Positions 1-9,241 of a stretch of 34,159 nt of DNA are shown piece after piece. Position 1 is the stretch's first letter. Each line of letters opens with the position of its first letter. The position numbers and the translations under genes were made by a program. The notes under the pieces were generated by a model. That model made no database searches. It saw nothing but the letters and a program-made list of their open reading frames with translations, and was not told the origin of the DNA. The DNA is from Intrasporangiaceae bacterium (lineage in GTDB: Bacteria; Actinomycetota; Actinomycetes; Actinomycetales; Dermatophilaceae), in NCBI GenBank assembly GCA_012838445.1, contig DUPF01000074.1, forward strand, positions 1 to 34,159, read 5' to 3'.

Positions 1-83
1 GGCTGCTCAAGGATCCTTCCCGCGGGACTTCTGCTGAGGAAGTTCGCGCCCGTCTCAATACCAAGTGGGCTGCCCGTTCATGA
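1..83 (+). CDS. C-terminal fragment of an unidentified protein (truncated by window edge), ...LLKDPSRGTSAEEVRARLNTKWAARS*
   Basis: Open frame (frame 3) from the window edge to TGA at 81-83; too short to assign a family. Confidence 0.4.
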   Translation, partial: LLKDPSRGTSAEEVRARLNTKWAARS

Positions 84-170
84 CGGGCCGAATTCACTAC
101 TCAACTGCGTTCGAGCCTCCCCTTCATCCCGCCGCGGGCCCCCAGCAGCGCTCGCAAACTCGCGCTTGCG

Positions 171-245
171 TGGTGCCCCCGGCAGGATTCGAACCTGCGC
201 TCCCGCCTCCGGAGGGCGGTGCTCTATCCCCTGAGCTACGGGGGC
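171..245 (-). tRNA. tRNA-Arg (anticodon CCG), 3' CCA encoded
   Basis: Reverse complement GCCCCCGTAGCTCAGGGGATAGAGCACCGCCCTCCGGAGGCGGGAGCGCAGGTTCGAATCCTGCCGGGGGCACCA folds as a cloverleaf: 7-bp acceptor stem, CCGCC/GGCGG anticodon stem with loop CTCCGGA, GGTTCGAATCC T-arm. Confidence 0.95.
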
Positions 246-338
246 GGGCAAGAAAGGAGGGTATCAGCATGATGGCCGAGGTCCCGCATCGGAGGTTCGG
301 GCGGGAGCGTGGCCGGGTGTCCGGGGCGACTACCGGCA

Positions 339-407
339 GGAAACGTCACCTTCGCAACGGAACCGTTCCGTGACGAGGATGACGTTTCCCGCCAATGGCG
401 GGAAACG
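339..407. promoter_or_regulatory. Overlapping inverted repeats upstream of argS
   Basis: GGAAACGTCA (339-348)/TGACGTTTCC (380-389) enclosing ACGGAAC-C-GTTCCGT (357-371); CGTTTCCCGCC-AAT-GGCGGGAAACG (383-407), 11-bp perfect arms. Confidence 0.7.
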
Positions 408-458
408 CAGAGGCCGCCGCGCGGGCGGGGAGGGTGTCTCAGCGGCTGGGGAATGGAG

Positions 459-486
459 TTGAGCCTCCCCGAGCGGGACCTAGACT
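459..486 (+). promoter_or_regulatory. Candidate leaderless argS promoter (TTGAGC-N16-TAGACT, 7 nt before ATG)
   Basis: -35-like TTGAGC 459-464, -10-like TAGACT 481-486, ATG at 494. Confidence 0.5.
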
Positions 487-493
487 TGGCGGA

Positions 494-2140
494 ATGACCC
501 CCGAGGACCTCTCCGCAGCGATCCGTGCTGCCCTCGGCGACGCCGTCGCCGCCGGGCAGCTGACCGTGCCGATCCCCGCCGAGATCCGCGTCGAGCGTCC
601 GAAGAGCCGGGACCACGGGGACTGGGCGACGAACATCGCCCTCCAGTTGGCCAAACCGGCCGGTATGCCTCCGCGGGAGGTCGCGCAGATCCTCGCCGAC
701 CGCTTGACCGGCGTGCCGGGGATCGCCTCCGTCGACGTCGCCGGACCCGGATTCCTCAACATCACCCTCGATGCCGCCAGCGCCGGCGAGTTGGCGCGCA
801 CCATCGTCGAGGCGGGCCAGTCGTACGGCACGGGGACGAGCGAGGTGGGCCGCACGGTCAACCTGGAGTACATCTCCGCCAACCCGACCGGCCCGCTGCA
901 CATCGGGCACACCCGGTGGGCGGCGCTCGGGGACGCGATGGTGCGGGTCCTTCGGGCCGCCGGAGCTGCGGTGACAGCCGAGTACTACATCAACGATGCG
1001 GGCGGGCAGGTCGCCAAACTCGGCGGCTCCATCCTCGCCAAACTCAACGGCGTCCCGGTGCCCGACGGCGGCTATGACGGGGACTACGTCGACGCGCTCG
1101 CCGAGCGGGTGCGCCAGGCGCACCCGGACATCCTCGACCTGCCGACCGACGCAGCAATGCAGGCCGCCTGGGACACCGCATACCCCCTCCAACTCCAAGC
1201 GATCAAGGACACCCTCGACCGCTTCAACGTCCACTTCGACGTGTGGTTCTCCGAGCACAGCCTGCACTCCGCCGGTGCTGTCGAGCAGGCCGTGGCCCGC
1301 CTGCGCGAGCAGGGACACATCGAGGACCGGGACGGTGCGGTGTGGTTGCGGACGAGTGACTTCGGTGACGACAAGGACCGGGTTCTCATCCGTGCCAACG
1401 GGATTCCCACCTACTTCGCGGCGGACGCCGCGTACTACCTGAGCAAGAAGGACCGCGGCTTCGACGAGAAGATCTACCTTCTCGGCGCCGATCACCACGG
1501 ATATATCGGGCGACTCAAGGCCATCGCGGCCTGCGCCGGGGACGACCCCGAGCGCAACATCGAGGTCAAGATCGGCCAACTGGTCAACATCGCGGGGGAG
1601 CGGATGGGCAAGCGGCGCGGCAACGCCCTCTTCCTCGACGACCTCGTTGAGTGGCTCGGGACCGACGCGCTGCGCTACTCGCTGGCCCGCTATCCCGCGG
1701 ACAGCCCACTCGACCTCGACGGTGAGGAACTGCGCAAGCAGACCAACGACAACCCGGTCTTCTATGTGCAGTATGCGCACGCCCGGACCCGCAATGTCGC
1801 CCGCCTGGCCGAGGTGGACGGGGTCCGCAAGGAGGACGGGTTCGACGCGGGCCTGCTCACCGACGAGACCGAGGCCGCGCTGCTCGCCGCACTCGGCGAC
1901 TATCCGCGGGTGGTGGCCCAGTCCGCTCGACTGCTCGAGCCGCACCGGGTCGCCCGCTATCTCGAGGAACTCGCCGGCCGCTACCACAAGTGGTACGACA
2001 CGTGCCGGGTCCGGCCCGTCAACGCCGACGACGAGGTCACCGATCTGCACCGCACCCGGCTGTGGCTCAACGACGCCACGAGCCAGGTCCTCGCGAACGG
2101 CCTTGGCCTGCTTGGGGTCTCGGCACCCGAGCGGATGTAG
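494..2140 (+). CDS. argS: Arginyl-tRNA synthetase
   Basis: Class I aaRS: NPTGPLHIGHTRWAALGDA (HIGH), GERMGKRRGN loop, YVQYAHAR; start chosen at MTPEDLSAAIRAALGDAV rather than the ORF-track start at 395. Confidence 0.95.
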   Translation: MTPEDLSAAIRAALGDAVAAGQLTVPIPAEIRVERPKSRDHGDWATNIALQLAKPAGMPPREVAQILADRLTGVPGIASVDVAGPGFLNITLDAASAGELARTIVEAGQSYGTGTSEVGRTVNLEYISANPTGPLHIGHTRWAALGDAMVRVLRAAGAAVTAEYYINDAGGQVAKLGGSILAKLNGVPVPDGGYDGDYVDALAERVRQAHPDILDLPTDAAMQAAWDTAYPLQLQAIKDTLDRFNVHFDVWFSEHSLHSAGAVEQAVARLREQGHIEDRDGAVWLRTSDFGDDKDRVLIRANGIPTYFAADAAYYLSKKDRGFDEKIYLLGADHHGYIGRLKAIAACAGDDPERNIEVKIGQLVNIAGERMGKRRGNALFLDDLVEWLGTDALRYSLARYPADSPLDLDGEELRKQTNDNPVFYVQYAHARTRNVARLAEVDGVRKEDGFDAGLLTDETEAALLAALGDYPRVVAQSARLLEPHRVARYLEELAGRYHKWYDTCRVRPVNADDEVTDLHRTRLWLNDATSQVLANGLGLLGVSAPERM

Positions 2141-2146
2141 GCCCCG

Positions 2147-3580
2147 GTGCGCGCCCACGAGGCCGGTGCCCTCCACGCCGAGGGCTACGGCGGACCCCCG
2201 CTCTACCTGCCCTATCCGCAGGACGTCAACGAACTGCTGACGCCGCTATGGCCGCAGTCGATCGCCCGGACCCCCGACGGGACGCTGCAGGTCGCGGGCG
2301 TCGACGTCGTCGACATCGCCCGGGAGTTCGGCACCCCCGCCTACGTCATGGACGAGGACGACTTCCGGGCCCGGGCCCGCGCCTTCCGGGACGAGTTCGC
2401 GGCACCGTTCCAGCAGGTATGCGGTGGTGCCGACATCTACTACGCCGGCAAGGCGTTCCTGTGCACGGAGGTGGCCCGCTGGGTCGCCGACGAGGGGCTC
2501 AGCCTCGATGTCTCGACCGGTGGCGAACTCGCCGTCGCGCAACGCGCCGGGTTCCCCGGTGAGCGAATTGCGTTGCACGGCAACAACAAGAGCACCGCCG
2601 AGATCGAGCAGGCGCTGACCTACGGTGTGGGTCGGATCGTCGTCGACAGCCTCGACGAGATCGATCGCATCGCCGCTGTCGCCACCCGCCTCGACGTCGT
2701 GGCACCGGTCATGGTCCGGGTCACCGTCGGTGTCGAGGCGCACACCCACGAGTTCATCGCCACCGCCCACGAGGACCAGAAGTTCGGCCTGTCCCTGGCC
2801 ACCGGCGCCGCCGCCGAGGCGGCCCAACGGGTGCTCCGGCACGCGGACACGATGCACCTGCTCGGCCTGCACAGCCACATCGGCAGCCAGATCTTCGACA
2901 CCGGCGGCTTCGAGGTCGCCGCCCGCCGACTCATCGGCCTGCACGCCGAGATCGAGGCCGAGCACGGGATCACGCTGGCCCACCTCGGACTCGGCGGCGG
3001 GTTCGGCATCGCCTACACCTCCGAGCACACGCCCCTGCCGCCCGCCGAGCTCGGCGAGCAACTGGCTGCAGTCGTCGAGCGCGAGTTCGCCGGCCTGGGC
3101 GATCGCACCGCCGCCACCCCGCGGGTGTCGGTCGAGCCCGGACGGGCCATCGCCGGACCGAGCACGTTCACCCTCTACGAGGTCGGGACCGTCAAACCCG
3201 TCGTCGTCAACGACCGGGTGACCCGCGCATACATCTCCGTCGACGGCGGGATGAGCGACAACATCCGCCCTGCCCTCTACGAGGCGGACTACTCGTGCAC
3301 CCTCGCCAGCCGCCGCAGCGACGCCGACCCGATGCTCTCGCGCGTCGTCGGCAAACACTGTGAGAGTGGCGACATCGTCGTGCTCGACGAGTACCTCCCC
3401 GCCGATGTCCGAGCCGGTGACCTCATCGCCGTCCCCGGGACCGGCGCATACTGTCGGAGTCTGTCCAGTCAGTACAACCACACCCCCCGCCCCCCGGTCG
3501 TGGCCGTCCGCGACGGACAGGCCAGACTGATCGTGCGACGCGAGACGATCGAGGACCTGCTCGCCCTCGATGTCGGCTGA
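2147..3580 (+). CDS. lysA: Diaminopimelate decarboxylase
   Basis: PLP fold-type III: YAGKAFLCTEVARWV, GLHSHIGSQI, LGGGFGIAY, EPGRAIAGP; GTG start just after argS. Confidence 0.95.
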   Translation: MRAHEAGALHAEGYGGPPLYLPYPQDVNELLTPLWPQSIARTPDGTLQVAGVDVVDIAREFGTPAYVMDEDDFRARARAFRDEFAAPFQQVCGGADIYYAGKAFLCTEVARWVADEGLSLDVSTGGELAVAQRAGFPGERIALHGNNKSTAEIEQALTYGVGRIVVDSLDEIDRIAAVATRLDVVAPVMVRVTVGVEAHTHEFIATAHEDQKFGLSLATGAAAEAAQRVLRHADTMHLLGLHSHIGSQIFDTGGFEVAARRLIGLHAEIEAEHGITLAHLGLGGGFGIAYTSEHTPLPPAELGEQLAAVVEREFAGLGDRTAATPRVSVEPGRAIAGPSTFTLYEVGTVKPVVVNDRVTRAYISVDGGMSDNIRPALYEADYSCTLASRRSDADPMLSRVVGKHCESGDIVVLDEYLPADVRAGDLIAVPGTGAYCRSLSSQYNHTPRPPVVAVRDGQARLIVRRETIEDLLALDVG

Positions 3581-3611
3581 GCACCGAACCACCACGCAAG
3601 GAGCACCACAC

Positions 3612-4937
3612 ATGAGCACGCCATCGGCAGCGACCCCCCTGCGGGTCGCCCTCCTCGGATGCGGAGTCGTCGGCTCGTCCGTGGCCCGCATGCTCACCGA
3701 GGGCGCCGGCGACCTCGCCGCCCGCGTCGGTGCCCCCCTCGAACTCGTCGGGATCGCAGTGCGCCGGGCGGGCCGGGACCGTTCCGACCTGCCGGTCGAC
3801 CCGGCTCTGTTCACCACCGACGCCGAGGAACTCGTCACCCGCGCCGACATCGTCATCGAGGTCATCGGCGGCATCGAGCCGGCCCGCTCCCTCCTGCTAC
3901 GGGCCATGGAGCACGGCGCCTCCGTCGTCACCGCGAACAAGGCCCTTCTCGCCGAGGACGGACCGACGCTGTATGCGGCGGCCGCCCGTCACGGCGTCGA
4001 CATCTACTTCGAGGCCGCCGTCGCCGGAGCCATCCCGATCCTGCGACCCATCCGCGAGTCCCTCGCCGGCGACGAGGTGACCAAGGTCCTCGGCATCGTC
4101 AACGGGACGACGAACTACGTCCTGGACAAGATGGACTCGACCGGGATGGGCTTCGCGGAGGCCGTCGAGCAGGCCCAGGCCCTCGGGTATGCCGAGGCCG
4201 ACCCGACCGCGGACGTCGAGGGATTCGATGCCGCGGCCAAGGCGGCCATCCTCGCCTCGCTCGCGTTCCACTCCCGGGTCGGCAGCGAGCACGTCTACCG
4301 GGAGGGGATCACCGAGGTCACCGCCGCGGACATCGCCGCCGCCGCCGCGATGGACCACGTCGTCAAACTCCTCGCCATCTGCGAACGGACCCGGGACGCC
4401 TCCGGGACCGTCGGGGTCTCGGTGCGCGTGCATCCCGCGATGATCCCCCGGACCCATCCGCTCGGGTCGGTGCGCGACGCATACAACGCGGTCTTCGTCG
4501 AGGCCGACGCCGCCGGGGAACTGATGTTCTACGGCAAGGGCGCCGGCGGTGACCCGACCGCCTCCGCCGTTCTCGGGGACGTCGTCGCCGTGGCCCGCCA
4601 CCGGGTCGGCGGCGGCCGGGGACCCGGTGAGAGTGCCTATGCCGACATCCCCGTCCTGGAGATGGGCGCGGCCCGGACCCGCTACCACATCGCCCTCGAC
4701 GTCGACGACCGCCCGGGTGTCCTCGCCCAGGTCGCGACCGCGTTCGCCGAACACGACGTCTCGATCGAGGCGGTCCGGCAGGAGGGCGTTACCGACGACA
4801 CCGGCCAGACCCGGGCCAACCTCATCGTCGTCACGCACACGGCGACCGACGCCGCCCTGCGGGCCACGGTCAACGCCCTCTCCGGCCTGGACACCGTCCG
4901 GGAGGTCACCTCGGTCATGCGGGTGGAGGGATCCTGA
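3612..4937 (+). CDS. hom: Homoserine dehydrogenase with C-terminal ACT domain
   Basis: [39 protein letters not shown]-terminal [34 protein letters not shown] upstream of ATG 3612. Confidence 0.95.
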   Translation: MSTPSAATPLRVALLGCGVVGSSVARMLTEGAGDLAARVGAPLELVGIAVRRAGRDRSDLPVDPALFTTDAEELVTRADIVIEVIGGIEPARSLLLRAMEHGASVVTANKALLAEDGPTLYAAAARHGVDIYFEAAVAGAIPILRPIRESLAGDEVTKVLGIVNGTTNYVLDKMDSTGMGFAEAVEQAQALGYAEADPTADVEGFDAAAKAAILASLAFHSRVGSEHVYREGITEVTAADIAAAAAMDHVVKLLAICERTRDASGTVGVSVRVHPAMIPRTHPLGSVRDAYNAVFVEADAAGELMFYGKGAGGDPTASAVLGDVVAVARHRVGGGRGPGESAYADIPVLEMGAARTRYHIALDVDDRPGVLAQVATAFAEHDVSIEAVRQEGVTDDTGQTRANLIVVTHTATDAALRATVNALSGLDTVREVTSVMRVEGS

Positions 4938-6040
4938 TGGCACACCAGTGGCGCGGGGTGATCCGCGAGTATGCCGCGCGGTTGCCGATGCTCGACGGGG
5001 CCCCCGTCGTGACCCTCCTCGAGGGCGGCACCCCGCTCATCCCCGCGGAGCGGCTCTCCGACCTGGTCGGCGCGCAGGTGTTCGTCAAGTACGAAGGTCT
5101 CAACCCGACCGGGTCCTTCAAGGACCGCGGCATGACGACGGCGATCTCGATGGCGGCCGGGCACGGCGCCAAGGCCGTCATCTGCGCCTCCACGGGCAAC
5201 ACGAGCGCCAGTGCGGCCGCCTATGCCACCAAGGCCGGGATGGCCTGCGCCGTCCTCGTCCCGGACGGCAAGATCGCGATGGGCAAACTGAGCCAGGCCA
5301 TCGCCCACGGCGCGACCCTGCTCCAGGTGGACGGCAACTTCGACGACTGCCTGACGTTGGCGCGCAAACTCGCCGAGGCCTACCCCGTCGAACTCGTGAA
5401 CTCCGTCAACCCGGCCCGCATCGAGGGACAGAAGACCGCCTCGTTCGAGATCATCGACGCCCTCGGCGACGCCCCCGACATCCACTGCCTGCCCGTCGGC
5501 AACGCCGGCAACATCACGGCCTACTGGCAGGGGTACCGCGAGGCCGCCGAGCCGAGCCCCGGCGTCTGGGGAGCGGTCATCGAGCCGATCGCGACCCGGC
5601 GTCCCCGGATGTGGGGCTTCCAGGCCGCCGGATCGGCACCGATCGTCCTCGGCCACCCCGTGGACGCCCCCGAGACCATCGCGACAGCGATCCGGATCGG
5701 CAACCCGGCCTCGTGGCGGCAGGCCGAGGAGGCCCGCGACACCTCCGGCGGGGTGATCGACTCGGTCACCGACGAGGAGATCCTGCACGCCCACCGGTTG
5801 CTGTCCTCGACCGAAGGGATCTTCGTCGAGCCCGCCTCGGCGGCCAGCGTCGCCGGCCTGCTCAAGCAGCATGAGCGCGGCGCGGTGCCGAGCGGGGCCA
5901 CGATTGTGTGCACCGTCACCGGACACGGATTGAAGGATCCGGACTGGGCGCTGCGGACCCCTGACGGCTCGACGGTGACCCCGACCCGGGTGGCGGTCGA
6001 CGCATACTCGGCAGCGGTCGCGCTCGGCCTGGACGACTGA
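4937..6040 (+). CDS. thrC: Threonine synthase
   Basis: [25 protein letters not shown] (PLP lysine), [15 protein letters not shown]; start overlaps hom stop. Confidence 0.95.
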   Translation: MAHQWRGVIREYAARLPMLDGAPVVTLLEGGTPLIPAERLSDLVGAQVFVKYEGLNPTGSFKDRGMTTAISMAAGHGAKAVICASTGNTSASAAAYATKAGMACAVLVPDGKIAMGKLSQAIAHGATLLQVDGNFDDCLTLARKLAEAYPVELVNSVNPARIEGQKTASFEIIDALGDAPDIHCLPVGNAGNITAYWQGYREAAEPSPGVWGAVIEPIATRRPRMWGFQAAGSAPIVLGHPVDAPETIATAIRIGNPASWRQAEEARDTSGGVIDSVTDEEILHAHRLLSSTEGIFVEPASAASVAGLLKQHERGAVPSGATIVCTVTGHGLKDPDWALRTPDGSTVTPTRVAVDAYSAAVALGLDD

Positions 6041-6050
6041 CGGCCGCGGA

Positions 6051-7022
6051 ATGAATCTCGTTCCCGCGGAACCGGACTCGCGATATCCCGCTGTGCGCGT
6101 GCGGGTGCCCGCGAGCAGTGCCAACCTCGGACCGGGCTTCGACTCGATCGGGATCGCACTCGGGGTCTGGGACGAGTGCACCGTCACCGTCGTCGACGAA
6201 CCGGGGGTGCGCATCACCGTCGAGGGCCCGGGAGCTGGGGAGGTGCCGCTCGACGAGAGCCACCTGGTCTACCGGACGATGCTGCACACCTGGTCCGCGC
6301 TGGGAGCGCCGGTGCCGACCGGGGTGCAGTTGCAGTGCCGCAACGCCGTCCCGCACGGCCGGGGCATGGGCTCCTCCGCGACCGCCATCGTCACTGGCAT
6401 CGTTGCGGCACAGGCGATCTGGGACATCACCCAGGGGCTCGACCGCGACGTCGACCTCGCGCTGGCCAATGATCTGGCGGCAGCGCTCGAGGGACACCCG
6501 GACAACTCGTCGGCGTCCGTGTTCGGGGGGCTGACCCTGTCCTGGACCGACGACACCGACCCGGACCGGACCTGCACCGTGCGGGCGCCGCTCCACCCGG
6601 ACGTCGACGTCCTCGTGTTCGTGCCGGCCGGCCAGTTGTCCACGGCCAAGGCCCGATCGGTGCTGCCCAGCTCGGTCCGCCTCGGCGATGCCGTGCGCAA
6701 CTCGGCGCGGGCCGCCCTCCTCATCCACGCCATGGGACACGCTCCGGACCTGCTCCTACCGGCGACCCGGGAGTGGCTGCACCAGGAGCCGCGCCGACCC
6801 TCCTATCCGGACTCGATGGCGCTCGTGGACCGGATCAGGGAGCGCGGGCACGCCGCCGTCATCAGCGGGGCCGGGCCGTCGGTCATCGTGCTGACCACGC
6901 GGGCGGCGCGCGACACGGTCGCCACACTGGCCGACGAGACCTGGACGGTCCTGGCCCCGGGGATCCCCGAGCATGGCGCACAGGTGATTCGCATCGACAC
7001 CGCTGCCGGACAACCGGCGTGA
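6051..7022 (+). CDS. thrB: Homoserine kinase (GHMP family)
   Basis: VPASSANLGPGFDSIGIALG, PHGRGMGSSATAIVTG, ISGAGPSVIVLT. Confidence 0.95.
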   Translation: MNLVPAEPDSRYPAVRVRVPASSANLGPGFDSIGIALGVWDECTVTVVDEPGVRITVEGPGAGEVPLDESHLVYRTMLHTWSALGAPVPTGVQLQCRNAVPHGRGMGSSATAIVTGIVAAQAIWDITQGLDRDVDLALANDLAAALEGHPDNSSASVFGGLTLSWTDDTDPDRTCTVRAPLHPDVDVLVFVPAGQLSTAKARSVLPSSVRLGDAVRNSARAALLIHAMGHAPDLLLPATREWLHQEPRRPSYPDSMALVDRIRERGHAAVISGAGPSVIVLTTRAARDTVATLADETWTVLAPGIPEHGAQVIRIDTAAGQPA

Positions 7023-7294
7023 CAATGCAGGCTTCACGGCCGAGCAGTGGTACATTGGGCCCTGCGCGAACCGGCGAACTCTCGCCTGATCTGATCGCGC
7101 AATCACCATGAACTGATCTCGCTCTTGCGGGTCGCTTCGGCCGGTGCAGATCTGTGCAGCGCCGTCGGGTGGAGCCTCATCCTGTGCTTCCACAGCTCAT
7201 GGTCACGGTCACGAACAGGTGGCCGATACGTCAAAAACCCTGGCTCACCAGCTTTCCGGCGTGAGCCCGACACTTAAGGGGAAAGGGTCCCTTC

Positions 7295-9154
7295 GTGACA
7301 GACACACCCACTCTCGAGGCAGCCGACGTCAAGCAGGACGCCGCCCCGGCCCGCCGATCCGGCGCCCTGAGCGCCATGAAGGTCGCCGAGTTGCAGGGCC
7401 TGGCCTCGAGTCTCGGCATCACGGGCACCACCAAGATGCGCAAGTCCGACCTCATCGATGCCATCAAGGCCCGCCAGTCGGGCACCTCCGGCAGCACCGG
7501 CTCCGGCAGCACCTCGCGCCGTTCCCAGCGCCCGGCCAGCGCACCGAGCAGCCGGGAGACGACTGCCGCTGCCACCGACGCCCCGCCCGCGCAGCCGCAG
7601 ACGGAGCAGGCCGGCGACGGCGCGGACGGCACCGACCGGGACCGCCCCGGTGACCAGGGCCGTCAGGGGCGGCGTGACCAGCAGCAGCGCGACAACCAGG
7701 GGCAGCGCGACAACCAGCAGCGCGATAACCAGCAGGGGCAGCGGGACAACCAAGGTCAGCGCGACAGCCAGCAGCAGGGTCAGCAGCAGGGGCAGCGCGA
7801 TCACCAGCAGCAGGGCAACCGCCAGCACCGTCAGGGCGGATACGACGAGGGGGAGGGCACCGGCCGTCGTCGCCGTAGCCGTAGCCGCAACCGCAACCGG
7901 GACAAGCGCCGCAGCCAGGGCTTCCAGCAGCAGCAGGACGGCGACAGCCTCCCGCAGGTCTCCGAGGACGACGTGCTCGTGCCGGTGGCCGGTCTGCTGG
8001 AGGTCCTCGACAACTACGCGTTCGTGCGCACCTCCGGGTACCTCGCCGGTCCGAACGACGTCTACGTGCCGCTCGGCATGGTCAAGCGGTTCGGCCTGCG
8101 CAAGGGTGACGCCGTCACCGGCCAGGTCAAGGCGCCGAGTGAGGACGGCCAGGCCCGCGACCAGGTCCAGGTCGGCTCGAAGAACAACCGGCAGAAGTAC
8201 AACCCGCTCGTGCGTCTCGACACGATCAACGGCCAGACGCCCGAGGAGGCCCGGCGCCGGCCGGAGTTCAGCAAGCTCACCCCGCTCTACCCGCAGCAGC
8301 GGTTGCGGCTGGAGACCGAGCCGAACCAGCTGACCACCCGCGTCATCGACCTCGTCGCCCCGATCGGCAAGGGCCAGCGTGGCCTCATCGTCGCCCCGGC
8401 CAAGGCCGGCAAGACGATGGTCATGCAGGCCATCGCCAACGCCATCACCGCGAACAACCCCGAGGTGCACCTCATGGTCGTCCTCGTCGACGAGCGTCCG
8501 GAGGAGGTCACCGACATGCAGCGGGCAGTGCGCGGCGAGGTCATCGCCTCGACGTTCGACCGCCCGGCCGATGACCACACCACCGTCGCCGAACTCGCCA
8601 TCGAGCGGGCCAAGCGGCTCGTCGAGATGGGCCACGACGTCGTCGTCCTCCTGGACTCGATCACCAAGCTGGGGCGCGCATACAACCTCGCGGCTCCGGC
8701 CAGCGGACGCATCCTCTCCGGTGGTGTCGACAGTGCTGCGCTGTACCCGCCGAAGAAGTTCTTCGGTGCCGCCCGCAACATCGAGCACGGCGGCTCCCTG
8801 ACGATCCTCGCCACCGCCCTGGTCGAGACCGGCTCGCGGATGGACGAGGTCATCTTCGAGGAGTTCAAGGGCACCGGCAACATGGAGCTCAAGCTCGACC
8901 GCCAGCTCGCGAACCGCCGGATCTTCCCGGCCGTGGACGTCAACAACTCCGGCACCCGCAAGGAGGAGATCCTCCTCGGTGCCGAAGAGCTGAAGATCAT
9001 GTGGAAGCTGCGCCGGGTGCTTGCCGCGCTCGACCAGCAGCAGGGCATCGAACTGCTCCTCGACCGGCTCCGCAAGACCAAGAGCAACGTCGAGTTCCTC
9101 ATGCAGGTCCAGCAGACGTCGAGCATCCGCCTCGACGACGAGGACGACAACTGA
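7295..9154 (+). CDS. rho: Transcription termination factor Rho with a Q/R/D/N-rich N-terminal insertion
   Basis: MKVAELQGLASSLGITGTTKMRKSDLIDAI, GYLAGPNDVYVPLGMVKRFGLRKGDAVTGQV, GKGQRGLIVAPAKAGKTMVMQ, VDERPEEVTDM, DSITKLGRAYN; GGGGAAAGG before GTG. Confidence 0.97.
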   Translation: MTDTPTLEAADVKQDAAPARRSGALSAMKVAELQGLASSLGITGTTKMRKSDLIDAIKARQSGTSGSTGSGSTSRRSQRPASAPSSRETTAAATDAPPAQPQTEQAGDGADGTDRDRPGDQGRQGRRDQQQRDNQGQRDNQQRDNQQGQRDNQGQRDSQQQGQQQGQRDHQQQGNRQHRQGGYDEGEGTGRRRRSRSRNRNRDKRRSQGFQQQQDGDSLPQVSEDDVLVPVAGLLEVLDNYAFVRTSGYLAGPNDVYVPLGMVKRFGLRKGDAVTGQVKAPSEDGQARDQVQVGSKNNRQKYNPLVRLDTINGQTPEEARRRPEFSKLTPLYPQQRLRLETEPNQLTTRVIDLVAPIGKGQRGLIVAPAKAGKTMVMQAIANAITANNPEVHLMVVLVDERPEEVTDMQRAVRGEVIASTFDRPADDHTTVAELAIERAKRLVEMGHDVVVLLDSITKLGRAYNLAAPASGRILSGGVDSAALYPPKKFFGAARNIEHGGSLTILATALVETGSRMDEVIFEEFKGTGNMELKLDRQLANRRIFPAVDVNNSGTRKEEILLGAEELKIMWKLRRVLAALDQQQGIELLLDRLRKTKSNVEFLMQVQQTSSIRLDDEDDN

Positions 9155-9173
9155 CTCGACGCTCCCGCTTCGA

Positions 9174-9210
9174 CCGGTGGCCGGCCCCCTCACGTGGGGC
9201 CGGCCACCGG
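9174..9210. terminator. Terminator-like hairpin between convergent rho and GNAT genes
   Basis: CCGGTGGCCGGCCCC-CTCACGT-GGGGCCGGCCACCGG, 15-bp perfect arms; no clear T-tract. Confidence 0.7.
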
Positions 9211-9241
9211 CGTTGAGCGGGATGGTTGTGTCGCGCGTGTC

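Noticed and set aside
236-2176. 646-aa minus-strand ORF opposite argS
   Set aside because: Same shadow-ORF artefact; argS on the plus strand is unambiguous
7144-7653. 169-aa plus-strand ORF in the rho leader and N-terminus
   Set aside because: Overlaps rho in another frame and is Arg/Gly/His-rich shadow sequence
7677-7840. Possible CRISPR-like or minisatellite array
   Set aside because: Repeats are in-frame codons of the Rho low-complexity insertion, irregular and without spacers
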